64,000 nt of DNA from Polyporus tsugae (lineage: Eukaryota > Basidiomycota > Agaricomycetes > Polyporales > Polyporaceae): NCBI GenBank assembly GCA_024305745.1, contig JAHRBS010000003.1, positions 744,001 through 808,000 on the forward strand, read 5' to 3'. The notes under the pieces are model-generated. The model saw nothing but the letters and a program-made list of their open reading frames with translations, was not told the DNA's origin and searched no databases. A program made the translations under genes and the position numbers. Within the stretch, counting starts at the first letter, position 1. Each line of letters starts with the position of its first letter. This document shows positions 35,045 to 45,712 of the stretch, piece after piece.

Positions 35045-35745
35045 ACCGGCTGAGCGGGTATGATACCTACTGAAACTGACGCTCTCTGCCTGGCACCTCA
35101 ACGTCGGTCGCCTCATGATCTGAGTCAGCTATCCTATCCTAGAGTCAGGACTGTGATGAGGCTCATCAAGGTTCATTGTCTGGATTTCCTTCACTTAGCT
35201 GCCCGGTCCTTTTGTCTCCCTCATCTTATAGTCTGCTCAGTAGGCGGTTGTTCGGTCTGATATCGACAAGGATCAGAGGTAGTGGATAAATGACAATCCA
35301 AATCGCGATGATTGGTGGACTGGGCTGGGAATGGATAGGGATATTCAGGAATCTAGTGAGTTTGAGCTTTCTTCGCCGTTATCTAAATACTTCCTAGACG
35401 ACCTACGAGCTCTTCCAACATCAACCATACAGATACGTTTTATATGCTGAGAAGGTTACAAGCCCCGTTCTGCGCAACTTAACCAGCGCTACGATTACGA
35501 TTAGATGCATGTCGTGACGATGCTCTGGTATGTATTGCATGAGAACACGTACGCTCCCTAGACCGAGTTCTCAGGGCCATCAAACTCTGGGCCTCGTATG
35601 TAAAGCTTCCGTGGGAGGTCTTTCGCAGGCGATTTGTTCATCTGGCTAACTGATGTCTTCTTGTGCGTCTAACCTCGCCATTGTTCTGCGATAAAAGCTA
35701 TGCGGGGTAGCCTTCGATGGCGGTCGGCGGTCGCAAACTCTCATC
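35045..35745 (+). repeat. Duplicated upstream block of P450 C (copy 2)
   Basis: Counterpart of 29480-30197. Conserved pieces occur in the same order, including the CTGAGCGGGTATGATA start and the TTCTTGTGCGTCTAA motif before the TATA box at 35691-35697. Similarity is moderate, so the duplication is not recent. Confidence 0.6.
35691..35697 (+). promoter_or_regulatory. TATA-like box of P450 C
   Basis: ATAAAAG, 49-55 bp before the start codon, equivalent to those of copies A and B. Confidence 0.5.
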
Positions 35746-37857
35746 ATGGAGGTCGCCTCTCTTCTGACACTCCCAGCCCTAACCGGGATCTTCTTGGTGG
35801 CATTGGTACTCCTCTACCTACGTTCGCTCGCAGCATGGCACACGCGTTCCCGTCATCTGCCACTTCCGCCTGGACCTAAACCTCTCCTCATCGTTGACAA
35901 TATGCTTGACTGGCCCAAGACTAACCAATGGGTCACACTTCGAGACATGTGCGCACAGTATGGTGAGTACTCGCAACTCCGCAAGCCATGTCGTTGGTAT
36001 GCATTTATATCATTTGCAGGGGACATTGTCCACCTCAAGATTCTCGGTCAACACTTGGTTGTCCTTGGGAGTCCCGAAGCGATCTTCGAGTTGCTGGAGA
36101 AGCGTTCTGCCAACACCTCGGACCGCCAGCAGGTTCCATTAATGACCCTGTTGGTCTTTGGCTTCCGTCTGTGCACTCACTCTTGAATAAGTACTGATTC
36201 CACCATTAGTACCGGAATAGATGCCAGCTTCTCGGCGATGCCCTACGGACAACGGTGGAGGCGACATAAGCGTGCTTTCTGGCAGTACTTCAACCCTGGG
36301 GCTATCCCGTCTTATCAGCCGATACAACGCAGTGGGGCCCATAGGTTTCTCAATAAGCTGTTGAAGGCGCCTTCAGAGTTACGCGAGCATATCCGCTTGT
36401 GAGTGGTGATGTCCATCATGTTACGTCGTCGTAAGTTTGGCTAACGGATAAGACGCTCCGTCGTAGCACGTTCTCCGCCGCGATTGTGAAGGTGGTCTTC
36501 GGAATTGACGTCGCGGATGACGGGGACGAGATCATGGCTATCGTCGAGGCCGCGCTCGAATGGGTTGGCGAGACATTCACGCCGGGAAAGTATCTCATCG
36601 ACGCCCTCCCCATCCTTCAGCATGTCCCCACCTGGGTTCCCGGCGCTACCGTACAGAGGCTTATCGTTCAATGGAGGTCTACTGTAGAGCGGCTGAAGGA
36701 GGAGCCCTATCGTCGGGTGAAAGCAGCGCTGGTGAGTACAATCACACCACGGACTTGTCATTACCGACCGTACAGGCTGCACTATCCTTAGGCCCGCAAT
36801 GAAGCGACGGAGAGTATGGTTAGCCAGCTGATTGCGAAAACGGTCGGCGAGGGCGACGATCCATCGACGAAGGAAGCGGAGACTGTCATCCAGAACGTAG
36901 CCACTGTGGCGGTTGAAGGTGCGCTTCAAGTTCACTGCATGCATCGTTCATTTCTCATCGCTTCTGAAAAATTCTAGCTGCCTCGGACACGGTATGTTTG
37001 TGCCATCATGGTGTGTCGGCTGCGCGGACTGACCCCTCCCAGATGTTCTCCACCGTGCAGACTATTTTCGTAGCAATGTCGCTCTACCCCGAGGTCCAAA
37101 AGAAAGCTCAGGCCGAGCTCGACGCCGTGGTTGGTCCCAACCGGCTCCCAGATTTCGAAGACCGTGACGCGCTCGTCTATGTCAATGCTATCATTAAGGA
37201 GGCGTTGCGGTGGCAGAACGTGCTGCCTTTCGTCCTCCCGCATATGACGCTAGAGGACGACGAATACCGTGGATACTATATACCTGCTGGAACGCTTCTC
37301 ATACCCAACGTCGCGTAAGCGTACCCTTGCATTTCTCTTCGCTTTTTCCTGGCATCCATTTATCGTCATTTTCAGGGCTTGCATGCATGACCCCAACGTC
37401 TACGAGGATCCGGACGTCTTCCGGCCGGAACGTTTTATCCGCGACGGGAAACTCGACTTCAGCTCCGCACCAGATCCCGCGAAATTCACCTTCGGCTTCG
37501 GGAGGAGGTGCGTGACTGTTGCTCCTCGTGCCAGCCCCCTAGTACATGCTCACGTCGGGCGTGTGTACAGGATTTGCCCTGGCCGACATTTCGGGATGAA
37601 CGGGTTGTTCATCAACGTTGCGTCGGTTTTGCACGTCTTCAACATAACCCCCCCTGTCGATGAGAAGGGCCGAGTGATCAAGATCGAACCACAGTTGACG
37701 AATGGCTTGCTCTGGTACGTCACGAGTACGAATCCGGGTTGTACTGTTTTCGTACTCACGTTTTGTGGCCAGCTATCCTGCGGACTGTCGATGCACTATC
37801 ACGCCTAGGTCTGTACAAGCTGAGACTCTGATTCGCGAAGCGCAATCATTCGATTGA
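35746..37857 (+). CDS. Cytochrome P450, copy C
   Basis: Intact paralogue with the same ten-exon plan as B: 35746-35962, 36020-36149, 36210-36398, 36467-36731, 36792-36918, 36978-36991, 37043-37314, 37376-37507, then from 37569, and a last exon 37774-37857. N-terminal anchor, LPLPPGPKPLLIV hinge, AASDT I-helix, [16 protein letters not shown], haem loop FGFGRR/ICPGR. The hinge glycine of A and B (IGNMFDW or VGNMFDW) is changed to VDNMLDW, which might weaken folding. It is convergent with P450 D. Substrate unknown. Confidence 0.9.
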
Positions 37858-38240
37858 GGGCCAAGGATGTAATCACTATCTTGTTGCATTCTCCAAACTA
37901 TTCAATGTACGTATATGTAGGCTGATTCATACCGCGTTACGGCTGTACGGAACGCGTGAAAGAGGACACGACTGTGCCGGTACGATAGGTTGAACCAACT
38001 TTCTTTCTCACCCTCATGTAGCCATGTCCAGCTTCGACGCTTTCGAGCACGTCGTTGGCCGTCAAACAACAGATGATTGACGATATAGTGTTCGGCATTC
38101 GAACCCCAACATTCGTGAAAATCGATTGCGCGCTCATGAAACACAGGACATCATACCTTCGCTGTACGTGTACGATACGACAACATGTAGCATCACATCA
38201 AGAATTTGACAGTAACGCTCAGCCCACCCCACACAGGCCC
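37858..38240. other. 3' intergenic between convergent P450 C and D
   Basis: 383 bp without a recognised element; only short frames. Confidence 0.5.
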
Positions 38241-40371
38241 TCAATGAAACGATTGCGCTTCATTGATCAAAGCCTCCGCTTGTGCAGATCGAGGCTTGAT
38301 AGTGCACCGACAGTCCACAGGATAGCTGGCCAAAACCAGTCAGTACGGAGGCACTGGTTCAACCAACTCCGAGTCGGACGTACCATAGCAAACCTTCCGT
38401 GACCTGTGGTTCGATCTTGATTACCCGACCATTTTCATCTACCGGCGGGGTTATGTCGAAAACATGCAGAGCCGAAGCGACGTTGATGAATAATCCGTTC
38501 TCAGCGAAATATCGGCCGGGACACATCCTGTACGCATGCCACAGGATGCCCGAGGTTAATATGCAGCGGCTAGCGCACATTGCAACAGTCGCATACAGCA
38601 CCTTCTTCCGAAACCGAAGATAAATTTAGCAGGGTCTGGCGCGGTGCTGAAGTCCAGTTTCCCGTCGCGAATGAAGCGTTCCGGTCGGAACACGTCTGGG
38701 TCCTCATAGACGGCGGGGTCATGCATGCAGGCCCTGTCGTTGTGGGGCTCTCAGGGAAGTCGACATGAAGAGACATTACAACGATGCGTACCACACGTTA
38801 GGAAAAATGTTGGTTCCCGCCGGAATGAAATATCCGCGAAATTCGTCGTCCTCGACGGTCTTGTGCGGGATAGCAAAGGGTAGCACGTTTTGCCACCTCA
38901 GGGCCTCCTTGATGAGGGCGTTGACGTATACAAGCGTGCCGCTGTCCTCGAAATCGGGAAGACGATTTGGACCGACGACGACGTCGAGTTCGGCTTGGGC
39001 TCTCTTCTGGACGTTAGGATACAAGGACATGGCGACGAAGATGGATTGCACTGTTGAAAACATCTGTGAAACGTCAGTTTGTAATACTGTTATCCAGCAG
39101 TTTGAATACCCACCGTGTCCGAACCCCCTGCAGGAATTGAAGTGCTGTGAGCAATGAATAACAGCAGTAGCATTGCGAAGGAGCGCACCGTCGATAGCCA
39201 CGGCGGCTACATTCTTGATGATCTCCTCCGCTTCCTTCGCCGAGGGCTTCTCACCGTCGCCCACCATCCGTGCGATCATTCGGCTGACTGCGCAGTCTCT
39301 TCCATTGCCCGCCTACGTAGACAGAAGTGTGGGTATTAATCAGTATTGCGACACTCAGAGTGTACTCTCTATAGCCACCTTGACCCTGAGATAGGGTTCC
39401 TCTCTGAGGCGAGAGACCGTTGACTTCCAGTGAATGGACAACCTTTGCACCGTTGCACCCGGAACCCAGGGAGGAACGTACTGGAGGATCGGCAACGCCT
39501 CGACAAGATACTTTCCAGGGACAAATGCCTCGCCATGCCACTCCAGTGCAGCCTCGACGATATCAATTAATTCATCCCCATCGTCGGCGACATCGACACC
39601 GCAAAGGACCTTGAGTATCGCAGAGGAGAACGTACTGCGTCACAAATTAGCACTCATTGTGTGAACTGAGTCTCCAGCGCGGATGCAATCAAACATACTC
39701 ACAAACGCACATGCTCGCGTAGCTTCGAAGGGGACGTCAGCAACTTTTTGAGGAATCTGTGCGCCGCTCTGCGTTGCGTCGGCCGGTAAGAGAGGACAGC
39801 CCCTGGATGGAACTCCTGCCAGAAAGCGCGCTTGTGCCGTCTCCACCGCTGGCCATATGGCATACCACTGAAGTTGTATTCCTGAGCGGCACTGATGACA
39901 CAAGCCCGGTCAGCGTACGGCTTGAACCCTACGCAACTAGGGGACGAACAGGGCGGTTAGTGGGTTATGCTCACGGGACGAAGTGTTGGCCGATCGCTTG
40001 TCGAGCAACTCCAAGATGGCGGAGGCACTCCCGAGAACAATCATATGTCTCCCGAAAAGATCAAAGTGGAGCATGTCGCCTGCGCACACACATAAGTACA
40101 TATCGACACCATAGCTGTCGTTTTAGCGAGACATGTACTTACCGTATTTCACGCTCATGTCTCGAAATGCAACCCAATGGCATGAGTCGGGCCAGTCGAA
40201 CATATTGCCCACAAGGGGAAGAGGCCTGGGTCCTGGAGGGAGCGGTAAGCGGCGGGAGCGAGCGGACCATGCTGCACGGGGACGTAGATAGGCGAGTACG
40301 AGGGCACAGAAGGAGACTGCTAGGAGAGTTGGCAGCGTGAGAAGAGTGGTCGTAAAGTGTACCAAGTCCAT
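38241..40371 (-). CDS. Cytochrome P450, copy D (divergent paralogue)
   Basis: More distant member of the same group. Start at 40371 ([20 protein letters not shown]), [19 protein letters not shown] hinge. An extra 10-nt microexon (FKP) lies between the 40.0 kb exon and the [16 protein letters not shown] exon. I-helix is GGSDT, K-helix [16 protein letters not shown], haem loop FGFGRR/MCPGR, stop TGA 38241-38243. At the fourth-exon donor, where A-C have ATG/GTGAGT, D has ATAGAGAGT: the GT is lost. An in-frame GTGGCT donor 12 nt upstream would keep the frame, at the cost of four residues. If that site is not used the gene would be defective. Otherwise no lesion was found. Confidence 0.82.
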
Positions 40372-41102
40372 GTCGACGGCGGTGGAGGGCACACTGGCGA
40401 AGCGGGGGCTATATCATGGAGAGAGTCGGGGGTGGGTCAGTCGAGGTAGGAAGAACCCTCGACTAGTCCAGGCTGTCGATTTAGGGTTTGAGAAACAGGT
40501 AGTCCATGAGTCATGCGGCCCCGGGGAAGGTTTGCGCCACGCTTCCTGGTATCGCAAAAAGGAGTTGACATGGGTATAAATGCTCCTCGGGCAGGAGGCT
40601 CGGCATATTCGCGAGATGCGCGACGGCGCATGAATACTAGAAGACTGACTGAGTGACGGGGCTTCTTCGACTTCTAAGCATGGATCACAAACACAGAGAT
40701 GACAACGACTTACTAGACGACCCTGGATCCGATGCCGGTATTATTATAGACTCGAAGTTGATATCAAACCCGAGCCATATGGAAAGCCATGATTCATGTA
40801 TATTCATACTAGAATCATAGTCCAGCTGGACTCGGAGATACCATACTACATATCAGGCGGGCCTTGTGTGCGCTGTGAAATCTGAAGGTTTAAGTGAGAT
40901 ATTTTTCACCCCGGCCAGATCATACGCACGCAGAACGTCAAGAGGTTGGCCACAGGTCAGTCGGAATGCCGTTGATAGTCAGTAGTGGACTCTGAGCTGG
41001 GCCGGGCTGGCTCAGCGGCTGGCCGAGCTTAGATAAGCCGGTTGCTGTGTCAGACGCCCGAGGATGTTGACGCTTGGCGCACCTCTCCCCACACCCGCCA
41101 CC
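40372..41102. other. Intergenic between P450 D and CRIPT
   Basis: 0.7 kb shared upstream region of divergent genes. No domain in its short frames. Confidence 0.5.
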
Positions 41103-41566
41103 ATGGTCTGCAAGAAATGCGAAGCCGTAAGCAAATCTTTCATGTTTCCTTGCTGAAGAGCACCTCACGCGCTATTTCAAGAAAACTTCCAAGCTTGCGG
41201 CTCCTGATCCATCCAAGTCTACCTCGCAGGCCATCAAGGAAGGCTCGCGGAAGGTCGGGGAGAACAAGCTCTTGACGAGGCCGGGGAGCTCCAAGAACAG
41301 GTTTCAGGTAGGCAATCCACTCCTCTTCTCTTTCACCGAGAAAGTTAACGGGGACATCCTTCAGCCATACCAAGGTAAATGTAAGGATTGTAAATCTACA
41401 GTTACGCAGAACAAAGCCAAGTATTGCCACGGTACGTCCCCCTTCCGTTTGCTTCTTGGCCCAAGGCTGATAGTCTTCGGTAGGATGTGCATACAAGCGA
41501 GGTGCATGTGCAATATGCGGCAAACAGGTGCTCGACACTACTGGCTACTCCATGTCGTCCAAGTAG
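41103..41566 (+). CDS. CRIPT: CRIPT homologue, cysteine-rich conserved protein
   Basis: Small, highly conserved eukaryotic protein; the human protein binds PDZ domains and is linked to the minor spliceosome. Exons: 41103-41126, 41182-41307, 41365-41431 and 41484-41566, giving 99 aa (human 101). It starts MVCKKCEAKTSKLAAPD, contains GSRKVGENKLLT, then CKDCKSTVTQNKAKYCHGCAYKRGACAICGK and ends with TTGYSMSSK; see the four CxxC-type pairs. All splice borders are canonical. Most fungi keep a single copy. Confidence 0.95.
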
Positions 41567-41858
41567 CCGCTTTACGTCTCGCATTACCGTCGTGGAGAGC
41601 ATGGACTCAGTAGAGGTGTATTCTGGCACAAGTGTACGTCATGTATTCTAATGTATCACTCCCGCTTTCCTCCCTTCGAAGTAGACTCTCCATCCCAACC
41701 TCGACGGCCCCTTGTCCCTGAAGACCTCAACGTGCGTTCTCTATCTGGTGAGGACCACCTCTAGAGTTGCGTTCCATGCAAAACTACTGCAACACTTTAT
41801 GTGTATCTAGGATGCTCACAACGATCCTCGTACACGAACAATACCCCTTCCCCTCCGG

Positions 41859-42993
41859 TCAATCGTACCGCTTGTCCTTTCCATGTCGGTCGGCAGCCGC
41901 CGCGTGCAGCGCCGCAAGAGACCTGCGCAAGCTGGAACTTCCGTGAGCGACGGTAGCTGGCGAGCTTTCTCTGAAATACGTACGTCATCTGTTCCTCGTA
42001 GTATTCTCGTATCTCTGTTGTGCGTCTCAATCGCAGCCTTTTGTGTACCAGCGTCAAGACGATGACAACGACAATCATTGCTACACGGGTGCCGTCAGCA
42101 TCTCCCAGGTTTTGTCCACTTCATGCCTCGACCTACTTGCTACGACGCTGAATCCAGTTACCCCCACTTGCCAAGTCTTGACTCTGTTCGGCGTTCCTCT
42201 GGCATCGAGGCATATACCCCTGGATCCGCAGTTGTGCTGAACAAGGGAACTCAGCACCCAGCTCGGCGACATGAGATACCCCCTCACCGAATGACACTCC
42301 TGGTCGGCGCCGCACGGTAGCCCCACTCCCTTTGTCGGGATGCAGACCTGGAAGTCGTCATGGCAGGAGAATCTGGGCGTGTGGCAGTTGTGCTTCGTGA
42401 TCTTGTTGCTGAACCCTGCGCTGTCGATGTAGATCGTGACGTCGCGGACGCACGGCTGCCCAAGCGTCCTGTTCGCCCACCTATCCACCCCATCCACTCT
42501 CGGTCAGCGCACCTTCTTCCATCACGGCACAAGCCAATGGGCCGACTTACGTGCACACCGACTTCAAGCACACCGAACCGTTCACGTTCAGCCCGCCCGC
42601 GAGCTCCGCCCAGTTCGCCGGCGGCGCGCACTGCTCGTCCCGGCCCGCCTGGCACGGCATCCCCACCGCGGCGAGCGGCCTGCACCCGCTGCCCTCGTCC
42701 GGGCAGTACGCGCCCCGCGCGCACAGCGGCGGCACCGGCACCGTCGTGTTGGCGAACCCGAACGGGAACTCGTCGCGCCGGCACTGGCGCGGCTGACACG
42801 TGCCCGTCGCGTTCGGGGCGCCGCCCGCGGGGGAGGCGCAGAAGGACGTGTCGTCGCAGTCGCTGGAGAACCTGCCCGTGGTTGCGTCGAGGCGGTCGTT
42901 CGTGGTCGTGCATGCGGTCCCGAGGGTGGCGCTGGCTAAGGCTTCAGGTTGGGGTGCTAGGGAGAGCGCGAGGAGGAGCGCGAGGGTGCTCAT
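41859..42993 (-). CDS. Cysteine-rich secreted/type I membrane protein, unknown function
   Basis: Start at 42993; residues 1-21 are a signal peptide (MSTLALLLALSLAPQPEALA). The ectodomain is Cys-rich (TACTTTNDRLD, CDDTSFCAS, CQPRQCRRDEFPFGF, CARGAYCPDEGSGC), with a second part ANRTLGQPCVRDVTIYIDS and CHDDFQVCIPTKG. A transmembrane helix (MIVVVIVLTLV) is followed by a basic stop-transfer (HKRLRLRR) and a tail ending LAALHAAAADRHGKDKRYD at TGA 41859-41861. Exon 1 is 42551-42993. The junction before the helix (about 42080-42170) is unclear: the best frame-keeping option is a GC-AG intron ending in ATGAAG. It resembles Agaricomycete proteins of this plan whose role is unknown. Confidence 0.72.
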
Positions 42994-43149
42994 AGTTGAA
43001 CGTTCAGTGCTTTGTATGGAGGGATTGAAGACAGACCGAATATTCTGACTGGACCTTACGTACGTCTAGAGTCAGCCTCTGATAAGTCCGTTTGAAGTCG
43101 AAGGAAACAGGAAATTTGAATAAAATATTGGGTAAATGAATTCCTGCAT

Positions 43150-43223
43150 GGGTCGGTGGCGTAGTTGGTTATCGCATCTGTCTAACACACAGAAGGTCCT
43201 CAGTTCGATCCTGGGCCGACTCA
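43150..43223 (+). tRNA. tRNA-Val (AAC)
   Basis: Folds as a cloverleaf: acceptor GGGTCGG with CCGACTC (one G-T pair) and discriminator A43223; D arm GCGTAGTTGGTTATCGC; anticodon stem TCTGT/ACAGA with loop CTAACAC, anticodon AAC; T arm CTCAG-TTCGATC-CTGGG. No intron. A TTTT run follows shortly after as a polymerase III terminator. Confidence 0.93.
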
Positions 43224-43613
43224 CTAAGTGGTGAAAGTTCACCTTTTGTGGAAGATGAAACAGCTGGACAATTTTGGACAATTGTGATATTCTAATGGCG
43301 AACACCATGCTATACAATCCTTGGTGTCACTGTCAGGACATCACTTCCACCGGTGGCTCGAGTACGACAGGTTCAAACAGTACTAAAAGTATTGAACAGG
43401 AGTCCTGCATTGCGATGATCATTGAATGAATCTACGTGTACATTTTGCTATGGGATACATCCATCGGAAACGACAAGTCTACGACAAGCAAACAGCAAAG
43501 CGAGTGGTATAAGATGGTGACGAAGCCCCATAGAAGGCCGTCTCCTGGCCGCCTCCATGCCAAGTCTCAGGAATCGACAAAGCACGGTCTTTTCAGTCCA
43601 CGGGTGCGGCAGG

Positions 43614-45712
43614 TCATGAAGGCATCTCAGACACAGCACGAAGGCCGTCAGGCGTCTGTGCAGGGGGAACCGCAGAGGGTCCAGGAGATGGAAAAGGGGA
43701 AGGGGAAGCAGAGGGACACGAGGACGAGAGCTCCTCCACGCTCTCAGTGGGCGTATCGGAGCGCCCGCCCGCTTTGTTCTCGAGCCGCCGCTTCTCGATC
43801 CACGCAGGGAGTTCCTCGACGGCCTCGTACGGCCGCGTCTTGTACGTCATCAGGTAGCCCTGCAGCGTCGCCATCGAGAAAGCGCGGTGCGGGATCGCCG
43901 CCGCGAAGCGGTCCGCGAGCTCCGCCGCCTTCTTGCGCGAGAGCTTCGGCGCGCGGACAGAGTGCGACAGGCCGACGAACGTCGCAGCGTCTACATCGTT
44001 GTCGGAGGGTGTCGGGGAGGACGCGGAGGCGGGGGAGGGAGTGCCCGACGCGGAGCCCCCGTCGCCCTTGACGCTCTCGGAGCGCGAGCCGTACCCAGAG
44101 TCCTTCTCGTCCACGGACTCCTCGCCGTCCTCGTCCTTGTCGCTGTCCGAGCTGGAGGGGAGATAGAAGCGCCCGAAGAGCTCGCGGCACTGGTACTTGC
44201 TCGCGAGCTTGAACTCGATGTGGAGGTCGAGGCGGCCGGGCCGGCAGAGCGCGGGGTCGAGCGCCTTGTAGTCGTTCGTGGTGGCGAAGAAGATGCGGCC
44301 CTCTTGCGCGCCGATGCCGTCGAGCGCGTTAAGAAGACCGCTGAGGGTGACGCGGCACGCCGAGTCGCTGCCCTTTTCTGGCTTCTGCTGCTCCTCGCGC
44401 TCCTCGGGGTGTTGCTGCTGCTTCTCGGGGTCGACGATATCGCGCCTGATGCCCTGGTGGAAGGCCGCATCGATGTCCTCGATGAGCACGATGCACTCCT
44501 CGGGGAGCTCCGAGATGGTCGAGTTAAGGGACGCGTCGTCCATGCCTAGGCGGGCGAGGGAGAGGATGTAGACGTCGAGGTTGAGCTCGCCAGAGATGCT
44601 GTGGATGAGTGAGGTCTTTCCGGAACCAGGGGCGCCATAGAGGAGGTAGCCACGACGATGAGGGATGCCCCGTTCGGCGTACCATTCCTTGCTCGCGAGG
44701 AAGTCCCGCGCGTCGCCCATAACCAGGTCAATGATGCCGGGGTCAAGTACAATAGACTTCATGGGGCGCTTGTGTTGCGTAGACATCAACTTCCAAGAAT
44801 CCGATCTACAGCATGATCATCAGAACTACGTAGTATTGAGAACCAAGACAGAACTCACGAGTCAGAAACGTAGATAGAGATCATGTTCTCGCTGGCCTTG
44901 TTGTACATCTTCTTTGCTTCGAGAAGCAGCTCGCGAAGCAAGGAGTTGTTGCGGGTCAGCATCCTGGTCACCGAGGCGATGAGCACAAATATAAGTCTAG
45001 GTGGGGATACTTTCACATACCGGATGAAAAGTTTGTTTCTTTTCTGCCACGGGCTATCATTGGTCTGGTTCCGTGTGACGCTCACATACCGGTGCTTGTA
45101 CCAGAGCGAGTAGGTAGTGTCGAGGGAAGGCAGGAATGAGATATGGCGACCTTTCGTGGGATCGTCCAAATCATCGGGGTCGGACATGACGGGCGCGTCG
45201 ATTCCGAAGGTCCGGGTGCTGACGTCGAGGGTCCGGGCAGAACCTGACGATCAAAGAATGAGCCACTCCCGAGATGAGACGAAACAAGGCGGTGCTCACG
45301 GAAGACGTGATGCTTCGAGAGCCAATACATAAGCCACACTGTGGGGTGGGGTTTAATATGCGCAGTTAGACTTCGCCTTGTATGGGCGCTCACCGCCGGA
45401 ATCATCGTTCTCGTCGATGGTAACGGTGATCCAGAAGAAGTTCGTGATACCGTCCCAAGACTGCCATAGAAGGCGCCGGAAAATCTCTAAGAGGCCACCG
45501 AAGATGAAAAGCTTCAGCCAGTCACGGACGGCCGAGAGCGAAAGCAGCTTGGAAATGAGCCCAGGCAGCTGCATGGGCGAGAACGACGTTGAAGCCCCAG
45601 GCGCCGACGCAACGGTGGCGTTCGTAGCCGCAAGGATTTCGGAAATGTTGAGGCCGGTTGGACCGGACTGGACGGCAGAGAGGACGGTCTGGAGAACGGC
45701 AACGGCGTCCAT
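43614..45712 (-). CDS. BCS1-like AAA ATPase
   Basis: Mitochondrial inner-membrane AAA protein related to BCS1, the chaperone that inserts the Rieske subunit into complex III; many basidiomycetes have several such paralogues of unsure role. Start at 45712. The N-terminal segment WLKLFIFGGLLEIFRRLLW is the single membrane helix; then the BCS1 domain (VWLMYWLSKHHVF, LPSLDTTYSLWYKHRYVSVTRN). The ATPase has Walker A GAPGSGKTS, Walker B IVLIEDIDAAF, sensor FFATTNDY and RPGRLDLHIEF. A Ser/Asp/Glu-rich insert follows (SSDSDKDEDGEESVDE), then RAFSMATLQGYLM and a Pro/Ser-rich tail to 43614. Five introns, all canonical. Confidence 0.9.

Noticed and set aside
13250..40371. P450s A-D as pseudogenes because each looks broken in single frames
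   Set aside because: Splicing with short introns restores every conserved motif in all four; only D has a doubtful donor.
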